Assembly: GCF_900091515.1 (NCBI RefSeq)
Contig: NZ_LT607410.1
Coordinates: 4,774,001-4,838,000 of the forward strand
Source of the DNA: Micromonospora purpureochromogenes
Lineage (GTDB): Bacteria > Actinomycetota > Actinomycetes > Mycobacteriales > Micromonosporaceae
Direction: 5' to 3'
Length of the DNA stretch: 64,000 bases
A program made the translations under genes and the position numbers. Shown here piece by piece: positions 42,838 through 51,582 of this stretch. The notes under the pieces were generated by a model. That model saw only the letters and a program-made list of their open reading frames with translations. It was not told the DNA's origin and searched no databases. Every line of letters starts with the position of its first letter. The stretch's first letter is position 1.

Positions 42838-45342
42838 ATGACGCTCACTGCCGCGCTGCCTCGAAGCGCCGACCCCGACACCCTCTACGACGCGTTCGCC
42901 GGCTGGGCGAAGGAGCGCGGCCTCGACCTCTACCCCCACCAGGAGGAGGCGGTCATCGAGATCGTCTCCGGCGCGAACGTGATCATGAACACGCCGACCG
43001 GCTCCGGCAAGAGCCTGGTCGCGATCGCGGCGCACTTCGCCGCCCTGGCCGACGACCGGACCACCTTCTACACCGCGCCGATCAAGGCGCTGGTGTCGGA
43101 GAAGTTCTTCGCCCTCTGCGAGGTCTTCGGCGCGGAGAACGTCGGCATGCTCACCGGCGACGCCAGCGTCAACGCGGACGCCCCGATCATCTGCTGCACC
43201 GCCGAGATCCTGGCCAACCTCGCGCTGCGCGAAGGGTCCCGGGCGGACGTCGGCCAGGTGGTCATGGACGAGTTCCACTTCTACGCCGAGCCCGACCGGG
43301 GGTGGGCGTGGCAGGTGCCGCTGATCGAGCTGCCCCAGGCGCAGTTCGTGCTGATGTCGGCCACGCTCGGCGACACCACCCGGTTCGTCGACGACCTGAC
43401 CCGGCGCACCGGGCGCTCCACGGCCGTCGTCCGCTCCGCCGAGCGGCCGGTCCCGCTGCTCTTCTCGTACGCGATGACCCCGCTGCACGAGACCCTGGAG
43501 GAGCTGCTGGAGACCAAGCAGGCCCCGGTCTACGTCGTGCACTTCACCCAGGCCGCCGCGCTGGAACGCGCGCAGGCGCTGATGAGCGTCAACGTCTGCA
43601 CCCGGGCCGAGAAGGACATGATCGCCCAGGCGATCGGCAACTTCCGATTCACCTCCGGCTTCGGCAAGACCCTGTCCCGGCTGGTCCGGCACGGCATCGG
43701 CGTGCACCACGCCGGCATGCTGCCCAAGTACCGCCGGCTGGTGGAGACCCTCGCCCAGGCCGGCCTGCTCAAGGTCATCTGCGGCACCGACACCCTGGGC
43801 GTCGGCATCAACGTGCCCATCCGCACCGTGCTCTTCACCGGCCTGTCCAAGTACGACGGGGTGCGTACCCGGCTGCTCAAGGCCCGCGAGTTCCACCAGA
43901 TCGCCGGACGGGCCGGGCGGGCCGGCTTCGACACCCTCGGCCGGGTGGTGGTGCAGGCCCCCGAGCACGTCATCGAGAACGAGAAGGCCCTGGCCAAGGC
44001 CGGCGACGACCCGAAGAAGCGGCGCAAGGTGGTCAAGAAGAAGCCGCCGGAGGGGTCGGTCGGCTGGGGGCAGCCCACCTTCGAGCGCCTGGTCGAGGCC
44101 GAGCCGGAGCCGCTGACCTCCAGCTTCCAGGTCAGCCACTCGATGCTGCTCAACGTCATCGGCCGCCCCGGCGACGCGTTCGCCTCGATGCGGCACCTGC
44201 TCACCGACAACCACGAGGACCGGGCCGCCCAGCGCCGGCACATCCGCCGGGCCATCGCGATCTACCGGGCGCTGCGCGCCGGCGGGGTGGTCGAACAGCT
44301 CGACGAGCCGGACGAGGCCGGCCGCCGGGTCCGCCTCACCGTCGACCTCCAGCTCGACTTCGCCCTCAACCAGCCGCTGTCGCCGCTGGCGCTGGCCACG
44401 ATCGAGCTGCTCGACGTCGAGTCCCCCTCGTACGCCCTCGACGTGCTCTCGGTCATCGAGTCGATCCTCGACGACCCGCGGCAGGTGCTCTCCGCGCAAC
44501 AGTTCAAGGCCCGCGGCGAGGCGGTGGCCGCGATGAAGGCCGAGGGCATCGAGTACGAGGCCCGCCTCGAACTGCTCGACGAGGTGACCTGGCCCAAGCC
44601 GCTCGCCGAGCTGCTGGAGGCCGCGTACGAGATGTACCGGCAGGGCCACCCGTGGGTCGCCGACCACCAGCTCGCCCCCAAGTCCATCGTCCGGGACATG
44701 TACGAGCGGGCGATGACCTTCACCGAGTACGTGCAGTTCTACGGGCTGTCCCGCTCGGAGGGCCTGGTGCTGCGGTACCTCGCCGACGCGTACAAGACGC
44801 TGCGGCAGACCGTGCCCGAGGACGCCAAGACCGAGGAGCTGGTCGACCTCATCGAGTGGCTGGGCGAGCTGGTCCGTCAGGTCGACTCCAGCCTGATCGA
44901 CGAGTGGGAGCGGCTGCGCAACCCGTCCGACGTGGCGGAGCTGGCCTCCTCGCTGGAGGACAAGCCGCCGGCGGTCACCCGCAACGCCCGCGCCTTCCGG
45001 GTGCTGGTACGCAACGCGCTGTTCCGGCGGGTCGAGCTGGCCGCGCTGCGCCGCTGGTACGACCTGGGCGAGCTGGACTCCGCGTCGGGCTGGGACGCCG
45101 ACGCGTGGGCCGAGGCGCTGGAGCCGTACTTCGAGTCGTACGACTCGATCGGGGTCGGCCCCGACGCGCGCGGGCCGGCGCTGCTGATGATCGAGCAGGG
45201 CCGGGAGCGCTGGACGGTACGGCAGATTCTCGACGACCCCGAGGGCGACCACGACTGGGGCATCAGCGCCGAGGTCGACCTCGCCGCGTCCGACGAGGCG
45301 GGCGCCGCGGTCGTCCGGATCACCGACGTCGGGCAGCTGTAG
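42838..45342 (+). CDS. Ski2-like DEAD/DEAH-box RNA helicase (DUF3516 type)
   Basis: 834 residues from ATG 42838. Motif I NTPTGSGKSLVAIAA, motif II VVMDEFHFYAEPDRGWAW (DEFH form), motif III LMSATLGDT, motif VI QIAGRAGRAGFD. The C-terminal half (after residue 480) corresponds to the DUF3516 region of actinobacterial helicases and is all-alpha. It probably unwinds RNA in the cytosol in RNA decay or ribosome biogenesis. It is downstream of trmB with a repeat copy between, and is followed by a clear terminator. Confidence 0.9.
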   Translation: MTLTAALPRSADPDTLYDAFAGWAKERGLDLYPHQEEAVIEIVSGANVIMNTPTGSGKSLVAIAAHFAALADDRTTFYTAPIKALVSEKFFALCEVFGAENVGMLTGDASVNADAPIICCTAEILANLALREGSRADVGQVVMDEFHFYAEPDRGWAWQVPLIELPQAQFVLMSATLGDTTRFVDDLTRRTGRSTAVVRSAERPVPLLFSYAMTPLHETLEELLETKQAPVYVVHFTQAAALERAQALMSVNVCTRAEKDMIAQAIGNFRFTSGFGKTLSRLVRHGIGVHHAGMLPKYRRLVETLAQAGLLKVICGTDTLGVGINVPIRTVLFTGLSKYDGVRTRLLKAREFHQIAGRAGRAGFDTLGRVVVQAPEHVIENEKALAKAGDDPKKRRKVVKKKPPEGSVGWGQPTFERLVEAEPEPLTSSFQVSHSMLLNVIGRPGDAFASMRHLLTDNHEDRAAQRRHIRRAIAIYRALRAGGVVEQLDEPDEAGRRVRLTVDLQLDFALNQPLSPLALATIELLDVESPSYALDVLSVIESILDDPRQVLSAQQFKARGEAVAAMKAEGIEYEARLELLDEVTWPKPLAELLEAAYEMYRQGHPWVADHQLAPKSIVRDMYERAMTFTEYVQFYGLSRSEGLVLRYLADAYKTLRQTVPEDAKTEELVDLIEWLGELVRQVDSSLIDEWERLRNPSDVAELASSLEDKPPAVTRNARAFRVLVRNALFRRVELAALRRWYDLGELDSASGWDADAWAEALEPYFESYDSIGVGPDARGPALLMIEQGRERWTVRQILDDPEGDHDWGISAEVDLAASDEAGAAVVRITDVGQL

Positions 45343-45355
45343 AAAAGAGTTCCGC

Positions 45356-45384
45356 GGGGCCGTCCGGAGTGTCCGGGCGGCCCC
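45356..45384 (+). terminator. Hairpin terminator after the helicase
   Basis: The stem GGGGCCGTCCGG with CCGGGCGGCCCC has one T/G wobble, a 5-base loop and is followed by TTTC. It stands 13 bases after the helicase stop. Confidence 0.75.
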
Positions 45385-45412
45385 TTTCGTACCCTGGGCG
45401 ATGTCACCCCGG

Positions 45413-45438
45413 TCGATTAGAATGTATGTACTAATCGA
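45413..45438 (+). promoter_or_regulatory. 26-bp operator-like inverted repeat before an unknown gene
   Basis: TCGATTAG (45413-45420), spacer AATGTATGTA, CTAATCGA (45431-45438): 8-bp arms, perfect. This AT-rich element lies 24 bases before the start GTG 45462 and is typical of an operator. No regulator gene is adjacent. Confidence 0.55.
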
Positions 45439-45461
45439 GTTCCTGACCTGGGAGGACGCTC

Positions 45462-46109
45462 GTGACCGCGCCCACCTCCGCCGCCCCGCTCACCCCCTAC
45501 GCCACGCTCCTCGGCTTCACCCGGTACGTCGACCGCACCGGGCCGACCAAGGCCACCTTCGTCGGTGGGCTGCGCAAGCAGCGGGCCAGCCGGCACGGGT
45601 TCAACCCGCACGGCCAGTTCGTCAAGGCCCTCAAGGCCGACATCGCCTTCCACACCGGCGGCACCCACCTCGCCGGCGTGGCCGACGTGGTCAAGCCCCG
45701 GTGGCGCCCGCTCTACCAGGCACTCGTCCCCGGGGCGACGGCCTGGCTGGAGTCCCTCGGCGAGCCGGCCGGCATCGACCTGGCCCAGACCCGCGACGCG
45801 CTTGCCATGCTGGGCGACCTGCCCGTCAAGATCAACCCGCACTTCGGCATCCGGTACGCCGACGGCCACGCCGAGGCGGTCCGGCTGCACTTCGACGAGG
45901 CTCCGCCGAGCGAGGAGGCGACGCTGGCCACCCTGCACCTGATGGCCCGGCACATGGACGCGGTGCTGCCGCACGCCGAGCCGGTCCTGGTCGACGTGCG
46001 GCGGGGCGAGGCCCACCGGATGCCCGACACGATCAAGCCCGAGCAGGTCGAGCAGTGGCTGGCCGGCGAGGCCGCCGCCTTCCGCGCCATCTGGTCCACC
46101 GCCGCCTGA
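45462..46109 (+). CDS. Protein of unknown function, operator-controlled
   Basis: 215 residues from GTG 45462 after GGAGGACGCTC. I do not recognise the family. It is cytosolic, with no signal or membrane segment. Conserved-looking stretches are LLGFTRYVDRTGPTKATFVGGLRKQR, FNPHGQFVKALKADIAF and LPVKINPHFGIRYADGHAEAVRLHFDEAPPSEEATLATLHLMARHMDAVL. There are no obvious metal or nucleotide motifs. It ends next to a tandem hairpin array that separates it from the convergent exporter gene. Expression is probably set by the inverted repeat upstream. Confidence 0.7.
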   Translation: MTAPTSAAPLTPYATLLGFTRYVDRTGPTKATFVGGLRKQRASRHGFNPHGQFVKALKADIAFHTGGTHLAGVADVVKPRWRPLYQALVPGATAWLESLGEPAGIDLAQTRDALAMLGDLPVKINPHFGIRYADGHAEAVRLHFDEAPPSEEATLATLHLMARHMDAVLPHAEPVLVDVRRGEAHRMPDTIKPEQVEQWLAGEAAAFRAIWSTAA

Positions 46110-46120
46110 CCCGACGTCCC

Positions 46121-46341
46121 CGTCCGGGCCGGCCACCGGTCCGGTCGGGTGCGACGTGCGGCCCCCCGGTCCGGGCCGGCTACCGGCCCGGACCGTGCAA
46201 CGCCGCCCGGGGCCGGGCCGGCCACCGGCCCGGACCGTGCAACGTGCCGCCCCGGTCCGGGCCGGCCACCGGCCCGGGCGGTGCAACGTGCCGCCCCGGC
46301 CGGGGCCGGCCACCGGTCCGGACGATGCGAGGTGCTGCTCC
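46121..46341. repeat. Tandem array of five hairpin units (about 43-47 bp each)
   Basis: Units begin at about 46121, 46168, 46211, 46254 and 46298. Each starts GGTCCGGGCCGGCCACCGG or a close variant and ends near GTGCAACGTGCCGCCCC. In the unit at 46168 the first part is a 12-bp perfect hairpin, GGTCCGGGCCGG with CCGGCCCGGACC, loop CTA. The array fills the gap between two convergent genes, so it could terminate both. Confidence 0.85.
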
Positions 46342-46408
46342 GGGCGCGCCGCCACCTCGGGATCGGTGGCGGCGCGCCAGGTCAGCCCGTGGGGCGGGGT
46401 CCGGCGGG

Positions 46409-47920
46409 TCAGCCAGAGCTGTCGGCGCGGCGCAGCAGCCCCGCGGTGACCAGGCCGCCGACGAGGACCGCGACGGCGCCCACCGTCTGCCCGGTCTCCA
46501 GCGCCGCGCGGAACGCGTCGGAGACGACCTGCCGTTCGGTCTCCGACCGGGCGGCGGCCACGGCGGCGGGGAGCGATCCCGCGCCGGCCAGGGCGGGCGG
46601 CAGCAGCGCGGCGAACCGGGCGTTCAGCACGGCACCCAGCACGGCGATGCCCAGGCTGCCGCCGACCTCGGTCATGGTGCCGTCCACGCCCGCACCGACG
46701 CCGGCCTTGCGCGCCGGCACGGTGCTCATCACCGCCTCGACGATGGCCGGGTTGGCCAGCGCGCAGCCGGCGCCCATCAGCAGCAGCCCGCCGAGCAGCA
46801 CGGGGTAGCCGTCCCCCGGTGCGTGCGTGACGACCGTGAGGCCGCCGGCCAGCAGCGCCATCCCGACGGCGATCGCCGCCGGCGACCCGAGCCGGCGGAT
46901 GACCCGGGCGGCGACGCCGGCGAGGTTGAGCACGACGATGCAGAGCGCGAAGGGCACCATCCGCAGCCCGGCCTCCCACGCCGAATAGCCGCGCACGAAC
47001 TGGAGATGCTGGGTCAGCAGGAACAGTGCGCCGGTGGCGCCGAAGGTGATCAGGACGACCCCGGAGACCGCGCCGACGAACCGGCGTTCGGAGAACAGGC
47101 TCATGTCCAGCATCGGGGCCGGGATCCGCCGTTCCCACGCCACGAAGAGCACCAGCAGGAGCACGCCGGCGCCGGCCGCGCCGAGCACCGCCGGCGCCGC
47201 CCACCCATGGTCCGGGCCGGAGATGATCGCCCAGACCACCCCGGTCAGGCCGGCCGTGGAGAGCAGCACGCCGAGCAGGTCGAGGCGGCCGTCCACCGGG
47301 TCGCGGGACTCCGGCACCAGCACCCGGGCGGCCAGCAGGCAGACCAGCACGATCGGGACGTTGACCAGGAAGATCGCGTTCCACGGCAGGTGGGCGAGGA
47401 TGGCGCCGCCGATCGGCGGCCCGGCCGCGAAGCCCAGCGCGCTGGTGGCCGCCCAGAGACCGATCGCCCGGGGCCGCTCGGCCGCGTCGAAGATCTGCAT
47501 GGCGACCGCGAGGGTGGCGGTGACCAGGAGGGCACCGCCGATCCCCATGCCGGCCCGGGCGGCGATGAGCTGACCGCTGGTCCCGGCGAGCCCGGCGGCC
47601 AGCGAGCCGGCACCGAACAGGACCAGGCCGGCGAGCAGCATCCGCCGCCGCCCGTACCGGTCGGCGGCGCTGCCGGCCGTGAGCAGCAGGCCGCACTGCA
47701 CCAGCGCGTACGCGTTGATCATCCATTGGACGTCGGCGGTGGTGGCGTCCAGTTCGCCGGTGAGCACCGGGATCGCCACGGTCAGCACGGTGTTGTCGAG
47801 GACCACGGTGACCTGGGCCAGGCAGAGCACGGCCAGGATCAACCAGCGGTGCCGGACCGGGCCGGCCGCCCGGATCCCCGCCGCCGGACTGCCGTCGCGC
47901 ACCGCGCCGGGGGCGCTCAT
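46409..47920 (-). CDS. MFS exporter, DHA2 (14-helix) type, in the desferrioxamine operon
   Basis: 503 residues, about 14 helices, EmrB/QacA type: LAQVTVVLDNTVLTVAIPVLTGELDAT, the motif A region GSAADRYGRRRMLLAGLVLFG, motif C in LGFAAGPPIGGAILAHLPW. These carriers export drugs and small metabolites with H+. ATG 47920 overlaps the desD stop as ATGA, so it is coupled to the siderophore synthetase; desferrioxamine export is the obvious inference. It is last in the operon, before the tandem hairpins. Confidence 0.85.
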   Translation of the reverse strand: MSAPGAVRDGSPAAGIRAAGPVRHRWLILAVLCLAQVTVVLDNTVLTVAIPVLTGELDATTADVQWMINAYALVQCGLLLTAGSAADRYGRRRMLLAGLVLFGAGSLAAGLAGTSGQLIAARAGMGIGGALLVTATLAVAMQIFDAAERPRAIGLWAATSALGFAAGPPIGGAILAHLPWNAIFLVNVPIVLVCLLAARVLVPESRDPVDGRLDLLGVLLSTAGLTGVVWAIISGPDHGWAAPAVLGAAGAGVLLLVLFVAWERRIPAPMLDMSLFSERRFVGAVSGVVLITFGATGALFLLTQHLQFVRGYSAWEAGLRMVPFALCIVVLNLAGVAARVIRRLGSPAAIAVGMALLAGGLTVVTHAPGDGYPVLLGGLLLMGAGCALANPAIVEAVMSTVPARKAGVGAGVDGTMTEVGGSLGIAVLGAVLNARFAALLPPALAGAGSLPAAVAAARSETERQVVSDAFRAALETGQTVGAVAVLVGGLVTAGLLRRADSSG

Positions 47921-49701
47921 CGCGGCGGGGCGAAGCGGGCGAGCGGGTTGGTCAGGGTGCCGACGAACTGCAACGCGGCCGACGGGTCGGCGAGGTCGAC
48001 CATCTGCCGGTTGTTGCGCAGTTGCAGCCGGTTCAGGCAGGACAGCGGGAACTCGGCGGCGAAGAGGTCGTGCCGGCGCAGCCGATCGGCCAGGTGCGGG
48101 ACGCTGCGGTGATAGTCGGCGGCGCACTCGGCCACCGTGCGCCAGAACTGGTCCTCGGCCAGGACGCCCTCGGTGACCAGGATGGCGTTGAGGTGGCGCA
48201 GGAAGCAGTCGAACACGTCGGTGAAGATCGACAGGATCTTCTCCTCGCCGGGGACGGCGACCCGGATGCGTCGCACCGCCGGTGGCAGGTCGGCCTCGGG
48301 GTCCATCACCGCGATCTCCTCGGCGATGTCCTTGAAGATCACCCGCTCCACCGCCCCGTCGTGCAGCACCAGGATCACGTTCTCCCCGTGCGGCATGAAG
48401 GCCAGGTCGTGGGCGTAGAGGCTGTGCAGCAGAGGGACCAGGTAGGCGTCGAGGTAGCGGCGCAGCCAGACCGTCGGCGCCAGCCCCGACTCCGCGACCA
48501 GCGCGCCGGCCACCGAGCGGCCGCCCCGGTCGACGTGCAGCAGGGACGCCATGGTCGCCAGCCGGCGGCCCGGCTCCAGCCCGTTCACCGGGCTCTCCCG
48601 CCAGAGCGCGGCCAGCATCTTCCGGTACGGGGAGTACCGGTCGGTCGCCGCCTCGTACTGCCGGTGGCGGTAGCCGATCGCGGCGCGCTCCCGGATGATC
48701 GTCAGCCGGCTGCGCCGGAACACGGGGTCGGTGGCGACGAGGTCGGCCAGCCAGTCGTTGATCGCCGGGGTGTGCTCCATGTACGCGGCGGACAGCCCGC
48801 GCATGAAGCCCATGTTGAGCACCGACAGGGCGGTCTTGACGTAGTGCTTCTCGGGGTGGGTGACGTTGAAGAAGGTGCGGATGGACTGCTGGGCGAGGTA
48901 CTCGTCGGGGCCCTCGCCGAGGCAGACCAACTGCCGCCGGGCCACCTCGCCGGCGAAGGTGACGGAGAGCTTGTTCCACCACTGCCACGGATGCACCGGG
49001 AGGAGCAGGTAGTCGGCCGGGTCCAGGCCCAGCCCGGTGAGGGTACGGGCGAAGGCGGCGAGCGTGTCGTCGTCGAGTTCGGCGCGGACCAGGGTGTCGT
49101 AGTCCAGGTCGGCGGCGCAGCTGAAGGTGGTGTGGTCGCGGTGTGCGGCCAGCCAGATCAGGCGGACCGGCCGGGCGGCCTCCGGGGCGTACCGGTGGTA
49201 CTCGTGCACCCCGAAACCGATCCGGCCGTTGTTGGCCACGAAGCAGGGGTGCCCCTCGGTCATCTGCGTCTCGACGTCCTGGAAGTCCGCCCGGGCCAGC
49301 TTGGTGGCGTCCATCGCCGGCTTGCCGAGCTTGTACGCGGTGCCGGCCAGCGTCGAGGTGATCTCCTCGAGGTAGACCGGCAGGATCTCGTCGGTGAGGC
49401 CGAGCGCCCCGCGCAGGTCGAGGCAGAGGTCGACGGCGTCCAGCGGCAACTCGCGGCCGCCGGAGTGCCGGCTGATGCTGGCCGCGTCGACCTGCCAGTG
49501 CCGCAGGGCGAGCAGCCGGGCGGTGAACCGGTACTCGACGGTGCCGTCGTCGCCGCGTACCCGGTAGCGGTCCGCGCCGAGCGGCTCCGGGGTGATCAGT
49601 CGTTCGTGGGCGAACTCCGCGAGGGCCTTGCGGACCAGCAGCCGGTTGGCCTCGGCCCAGTGCCCCGGGGTCAGGTGGTCCACGGATGCGAGGGGGTTCA
49701 C
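47917..49701 (-). CDS. desD: NIS siderophore synthetase (IucA/IucC family), DesD
   Basis: 594 residues from GTG 49701. The IucA/IucC fold: GHPCFVANNGRIGFG, LLPVHPWQWWNKL, SIRTFFNVTHPEKHYVKTALSVLNMGFMRGL, and AHDLAFMPHGENVILVLHDG, with the C-terminal FhuF-like part ending in LRNNRQM. DesD adenylates succinyl-N-hydroxycadaverine and joins three units to a linear or cyclic tris-hydroxamate (desferrioxamine). The start overlaps the desC stop by 4 bases (GTGA). Its position after desA-desB-desC is the canonical order. Confidence 0.93.
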   Translation of the reverse strand: MNPLASVDHLTPGHWAEANRLLVRKALAEFAHERLITPEPLGADRYRVRGDDGTVEYRFTARLLALRHWQVDAASISRHSGGRELPLDAVDLCLDLRGALGLTDEILPVYLEEITSTLAGTAYKLGKPAMDATKLARADFQDVETQMTEGHPCFVANNGRIGFGVHEYHRYAPEAARPVRLIWLAAHRDHTTFSCAADLDYDTLVRAELDDDTLAAFARTLTGLGLDPADYLLLPVHPWQWWNKLSVTFAGEVARRQLVCLGEGPDEYLAQQSIRTFFNVTHPEKHYVKTALSVLNMGFMRGLSAAYMEHTPAINDWLADLVATDPVFRRSRLTIIRERAAIGYRHRQYEAATDRYSPYRKMLAALWRESPVNGLEPGRRLATMASLLHVDRGGRSVAGALVAESGLAPTVWLRRYLDAYLVPLLHSLYAHDLAFMPHGENVILVLHDGAVERVIFKDIAEEIAVMDPEADLPPAVRRIRVAVPGEEKILSIFTDVFDCFLRHLNAILVTEGVLAEDQFWRTVAECAADYHRSVPHLADRLRRHDLFAAEFPLSCLNRLQLRNNRQMVDLADPSAALQFVGTLTNPLARFAPPR

Positions 49702-50267
49702 GCGGGCAGGTCTCCTCGGGTGGCGGCCAGGAACGTCTCACGGGTGCAGACGCTGAGCAGGGCGTCCTTCTCGGGCTTGCGGATCGGGCCGACGACGGTG
49801 AAGCCCACGGCGGCGTTGAGCGCGTGCACGGCGTGGTTGCGCACGTCCGGTTCGACGACGACGCGGCGGACGGCCGGGTCGGCGAAGAGCCACGCCATGA
49901 CCGTGGTGATCACGGCGCGGGTGAAGCCGTGCACGGGGGTGGCGGCGGGCGCGCAGAGGAAGTGCATGCCGACGTCGCCGTCGGCGGCGTCGTGCAGGCC
50001 GACGAGTTCGACGTGCGCGGGGTCGTACCGCTCGGCGAGGAAAGCCGGGCGGCCGCGCCACGTGCCGAGGTACGCGTCGTGGTGCGGGTGCGCGGCGATC
50101 CGCCGGTACTCGTGGGCCACCCGGGCCACGTCGGCGTCCTGCATCAGCCAGAACGCGGCCCTGGGGTGGGTGACCCAGCCGTGCAGCAGCGCGGCGTCGC
50201 CGTCCGGATCGAGGGTACGCAGGGCGAACTCGCCGAGCCGGTCGTCGACCCGACGGAACACCGTCAC
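49698..50267 (-). CDS. desC: N-hydroxycadaverine acyltransferase, DesC-like GNAT
   Basis: 189 residues from GTG 50267. A siderophore-type GNAT (IucB/RhbD/DesC group): [51 protein letters not shown] and [23 protein letters not shown]. DesC transfers acetyl, succinyl or longer acyl groups from CoA to N-hydroxycadaverine. GTG overlaps the desB stop (GTGA). A second homologue (57389-57940) carries the same [10 protein letters not shown] element. Confidence 0.9.
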   Translation of the reverse strand: MTVFRRVDDRLGEFALRTLDPDGDAALLHGWVTHPRAAFWLMQDADVARVAHEYRRIAAHPHHDAYLGTWRGRPAFLAERYDPAHVELVGLHDAADGDVGMHFLCAPAATPVHGFTRAVITTVMAWLFADPAVRRVVVEPDVRNHAVHALNAAVGFTVVGPIRKPEKDALLSVCTRETFLAATRGDLPA

Positions 50268-51556
50268 GCGGTCACCGCCACCGGCGCGCCGAACTCCTGG
50301 AAGGCGATGCGCCGCTCGATCGGGTAGTGCTCGCGCCCGGTCAGCTCGCGGATGATCCAGGAGTTGCGGTACGCGCCCATGCCGAGGTCCGGCGAGGTGA
50401 TGCTGTGCGCCTGGGTGCCGGCGTTCTGGAGGAAGACGCCCCGGCCGGTGTGATCGACGGAGTAGTTGCGGGCGACGTCGAAGCGGCCGTGCGAGTCCCA
50501 GCGGAGCCGGTCGCGGATCGGCTCCAGGAAGTCGGGTACCCGGTAGTGGTAGCCGGTGGCCAGCACCAACCCCTCGGTGGTGAGGGTGAAGTCGCGGCCC
50601 TGCTCGACGTTGCGCAGGCCGAGCGTGTACGTCCCGCTCGCCGGGTCGTGGGTGGCGGTGCTCAGCGCGGTGTTGGTCATCAGCCGGGTGGGCACCGGGC
50701 CGGCCACGCTGCGGGCGTAGAGCAGGTCGAAGATGTCGTTGACCAGGTCGGCGTTGATGCCCTTGAACAGGCCCTTCTGCTCGGCCTCCAGCCGGTACCG
50801 GGTCGCCTCGGGCAGGGCGTGGAAGTAGTCCACGTAGTCCGGCGAGGTCATCTCCAGGGTGAGCTTGGTGTACTCCAGCGGGAAGAACCGCGGCGAGCGG
50901 GTGACCCAGTTGAGCTGGTAGCCGTGGGTGCCGATGTCGGCGAGCAGGTCGTGGTAGATCTCGGCCGCGCTCTGCCCGCTGCCGACCACGGTGACGCTGC
51001 GCTTGGCCCGCAGCGCCGCCCGGTTCTCCACGTACCGCGAGTTGTGGATCACGTCGCCGCCCAGGTCCCGGCAGGCGTCTGGGACGTGGGGCGGGGTGCC
51101 GGTGCCCAGCACCACGTGCCGGGCCCGGTGGGTGACCCGCCGGCCGGCCGCCAGGGCGTGCACGACGTACCGCTCGTCGGCCGGGTCGTACTCGATGGAG
51201 GTGACCTCGTGGCCGAACCGGACGGTGGACAGTCTCGCCGCCGCCCACCGGCAGTAGTCGTTGTACTCGCTGCGCAGCGGGAAGAAGCTCTCCCGGATGT
51301 AGAACGGGTACAGCCGCCCGGACTCCTTGAGGTAGTTCAGGAACGAGTAGGGCGAGGTGGGGTCGGCCAGGGTGACCAGGTCGGCGAGGAACGGCGTCTG
51401 CAGGCGGGTGGACTCGAGCAGCATGCCGGGATGCCAGTTGAAGTCGTCGCGGGCCTCGAGGAAGAGGCCGTCGAGGTCGCCGATCGGCGCGGTCAGGCAG
51501 GCCAGGCCCAGGTTGTACGGGCCCAGCCCGACGGCGATGAAGTCGTGGGTCGACAT
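50264..51556 (-). CDS. desB: Cadaverine/lysine N-hydroxylase, DesB
   Basis: 430 residues. A class B flavin monooxygenase of the SidA/IucD/PvdA group: FAD motif [62 protein letters not shown], the NADPH motif [15 protein letters not shown] and [12 protein letters not shown]. DesB N-hydroxylates cadaverine. It starts at ATG 51556, 26 bases after desA. Confidence 0.93.
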   Translation of the reverse strand: MSTHDFIAVGLGPYNLGLACLTAPIGDLDGLFLEARDDFNWHPGMLLESTRLQTPFLADLVTLADPTSPYSFLNYLKESGRLYPFYIRESFFPLRSEYNDYCRWAAARLSTVRFGHEVTSIEYDPADERYVVHALAAGRRVTHRARHVVLGTGTPPHVPDACRDLGGDVIHNSRYVENRAALRAKRSVTVVGSGQSAAEIYHDLLADIGTHGYQLNWVTRSPRFFPLEYTKLTLEMTSPDYVDYFHALPEATRYRLEAEQKGLFKGINADLVNDIFDLLYARSVAGPVPTRLMTNTALSTATHDPASGTYTLGLRNVEQGRDFTLTTEGLVLATGYHYRVPDFLEPIRDRLRWDSHGRFDVARNYSVDHTGRGVFLQNAGTQAHSITSPDLGMGAYRNSWIIRELTGREHYPIERRIAFQEFGAPVAVTA

Positions 51557-51582
51557 GGGTTTCTCCAGGGCGGGACGGCCGG

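Noticed and set aside
46121..46341. Possible CRISPR array
   Set aside because: The repeats are contiguous (no unique spacers), differ by point changes and each is itself a hairpin; no cas genes are near.
46409..49741. Single large protein covering exporter and desD
   Set aside because: The exporter frame is open through desD, but desD has its own GTG/ATG start, stop and full family match with a 4-base overlap.
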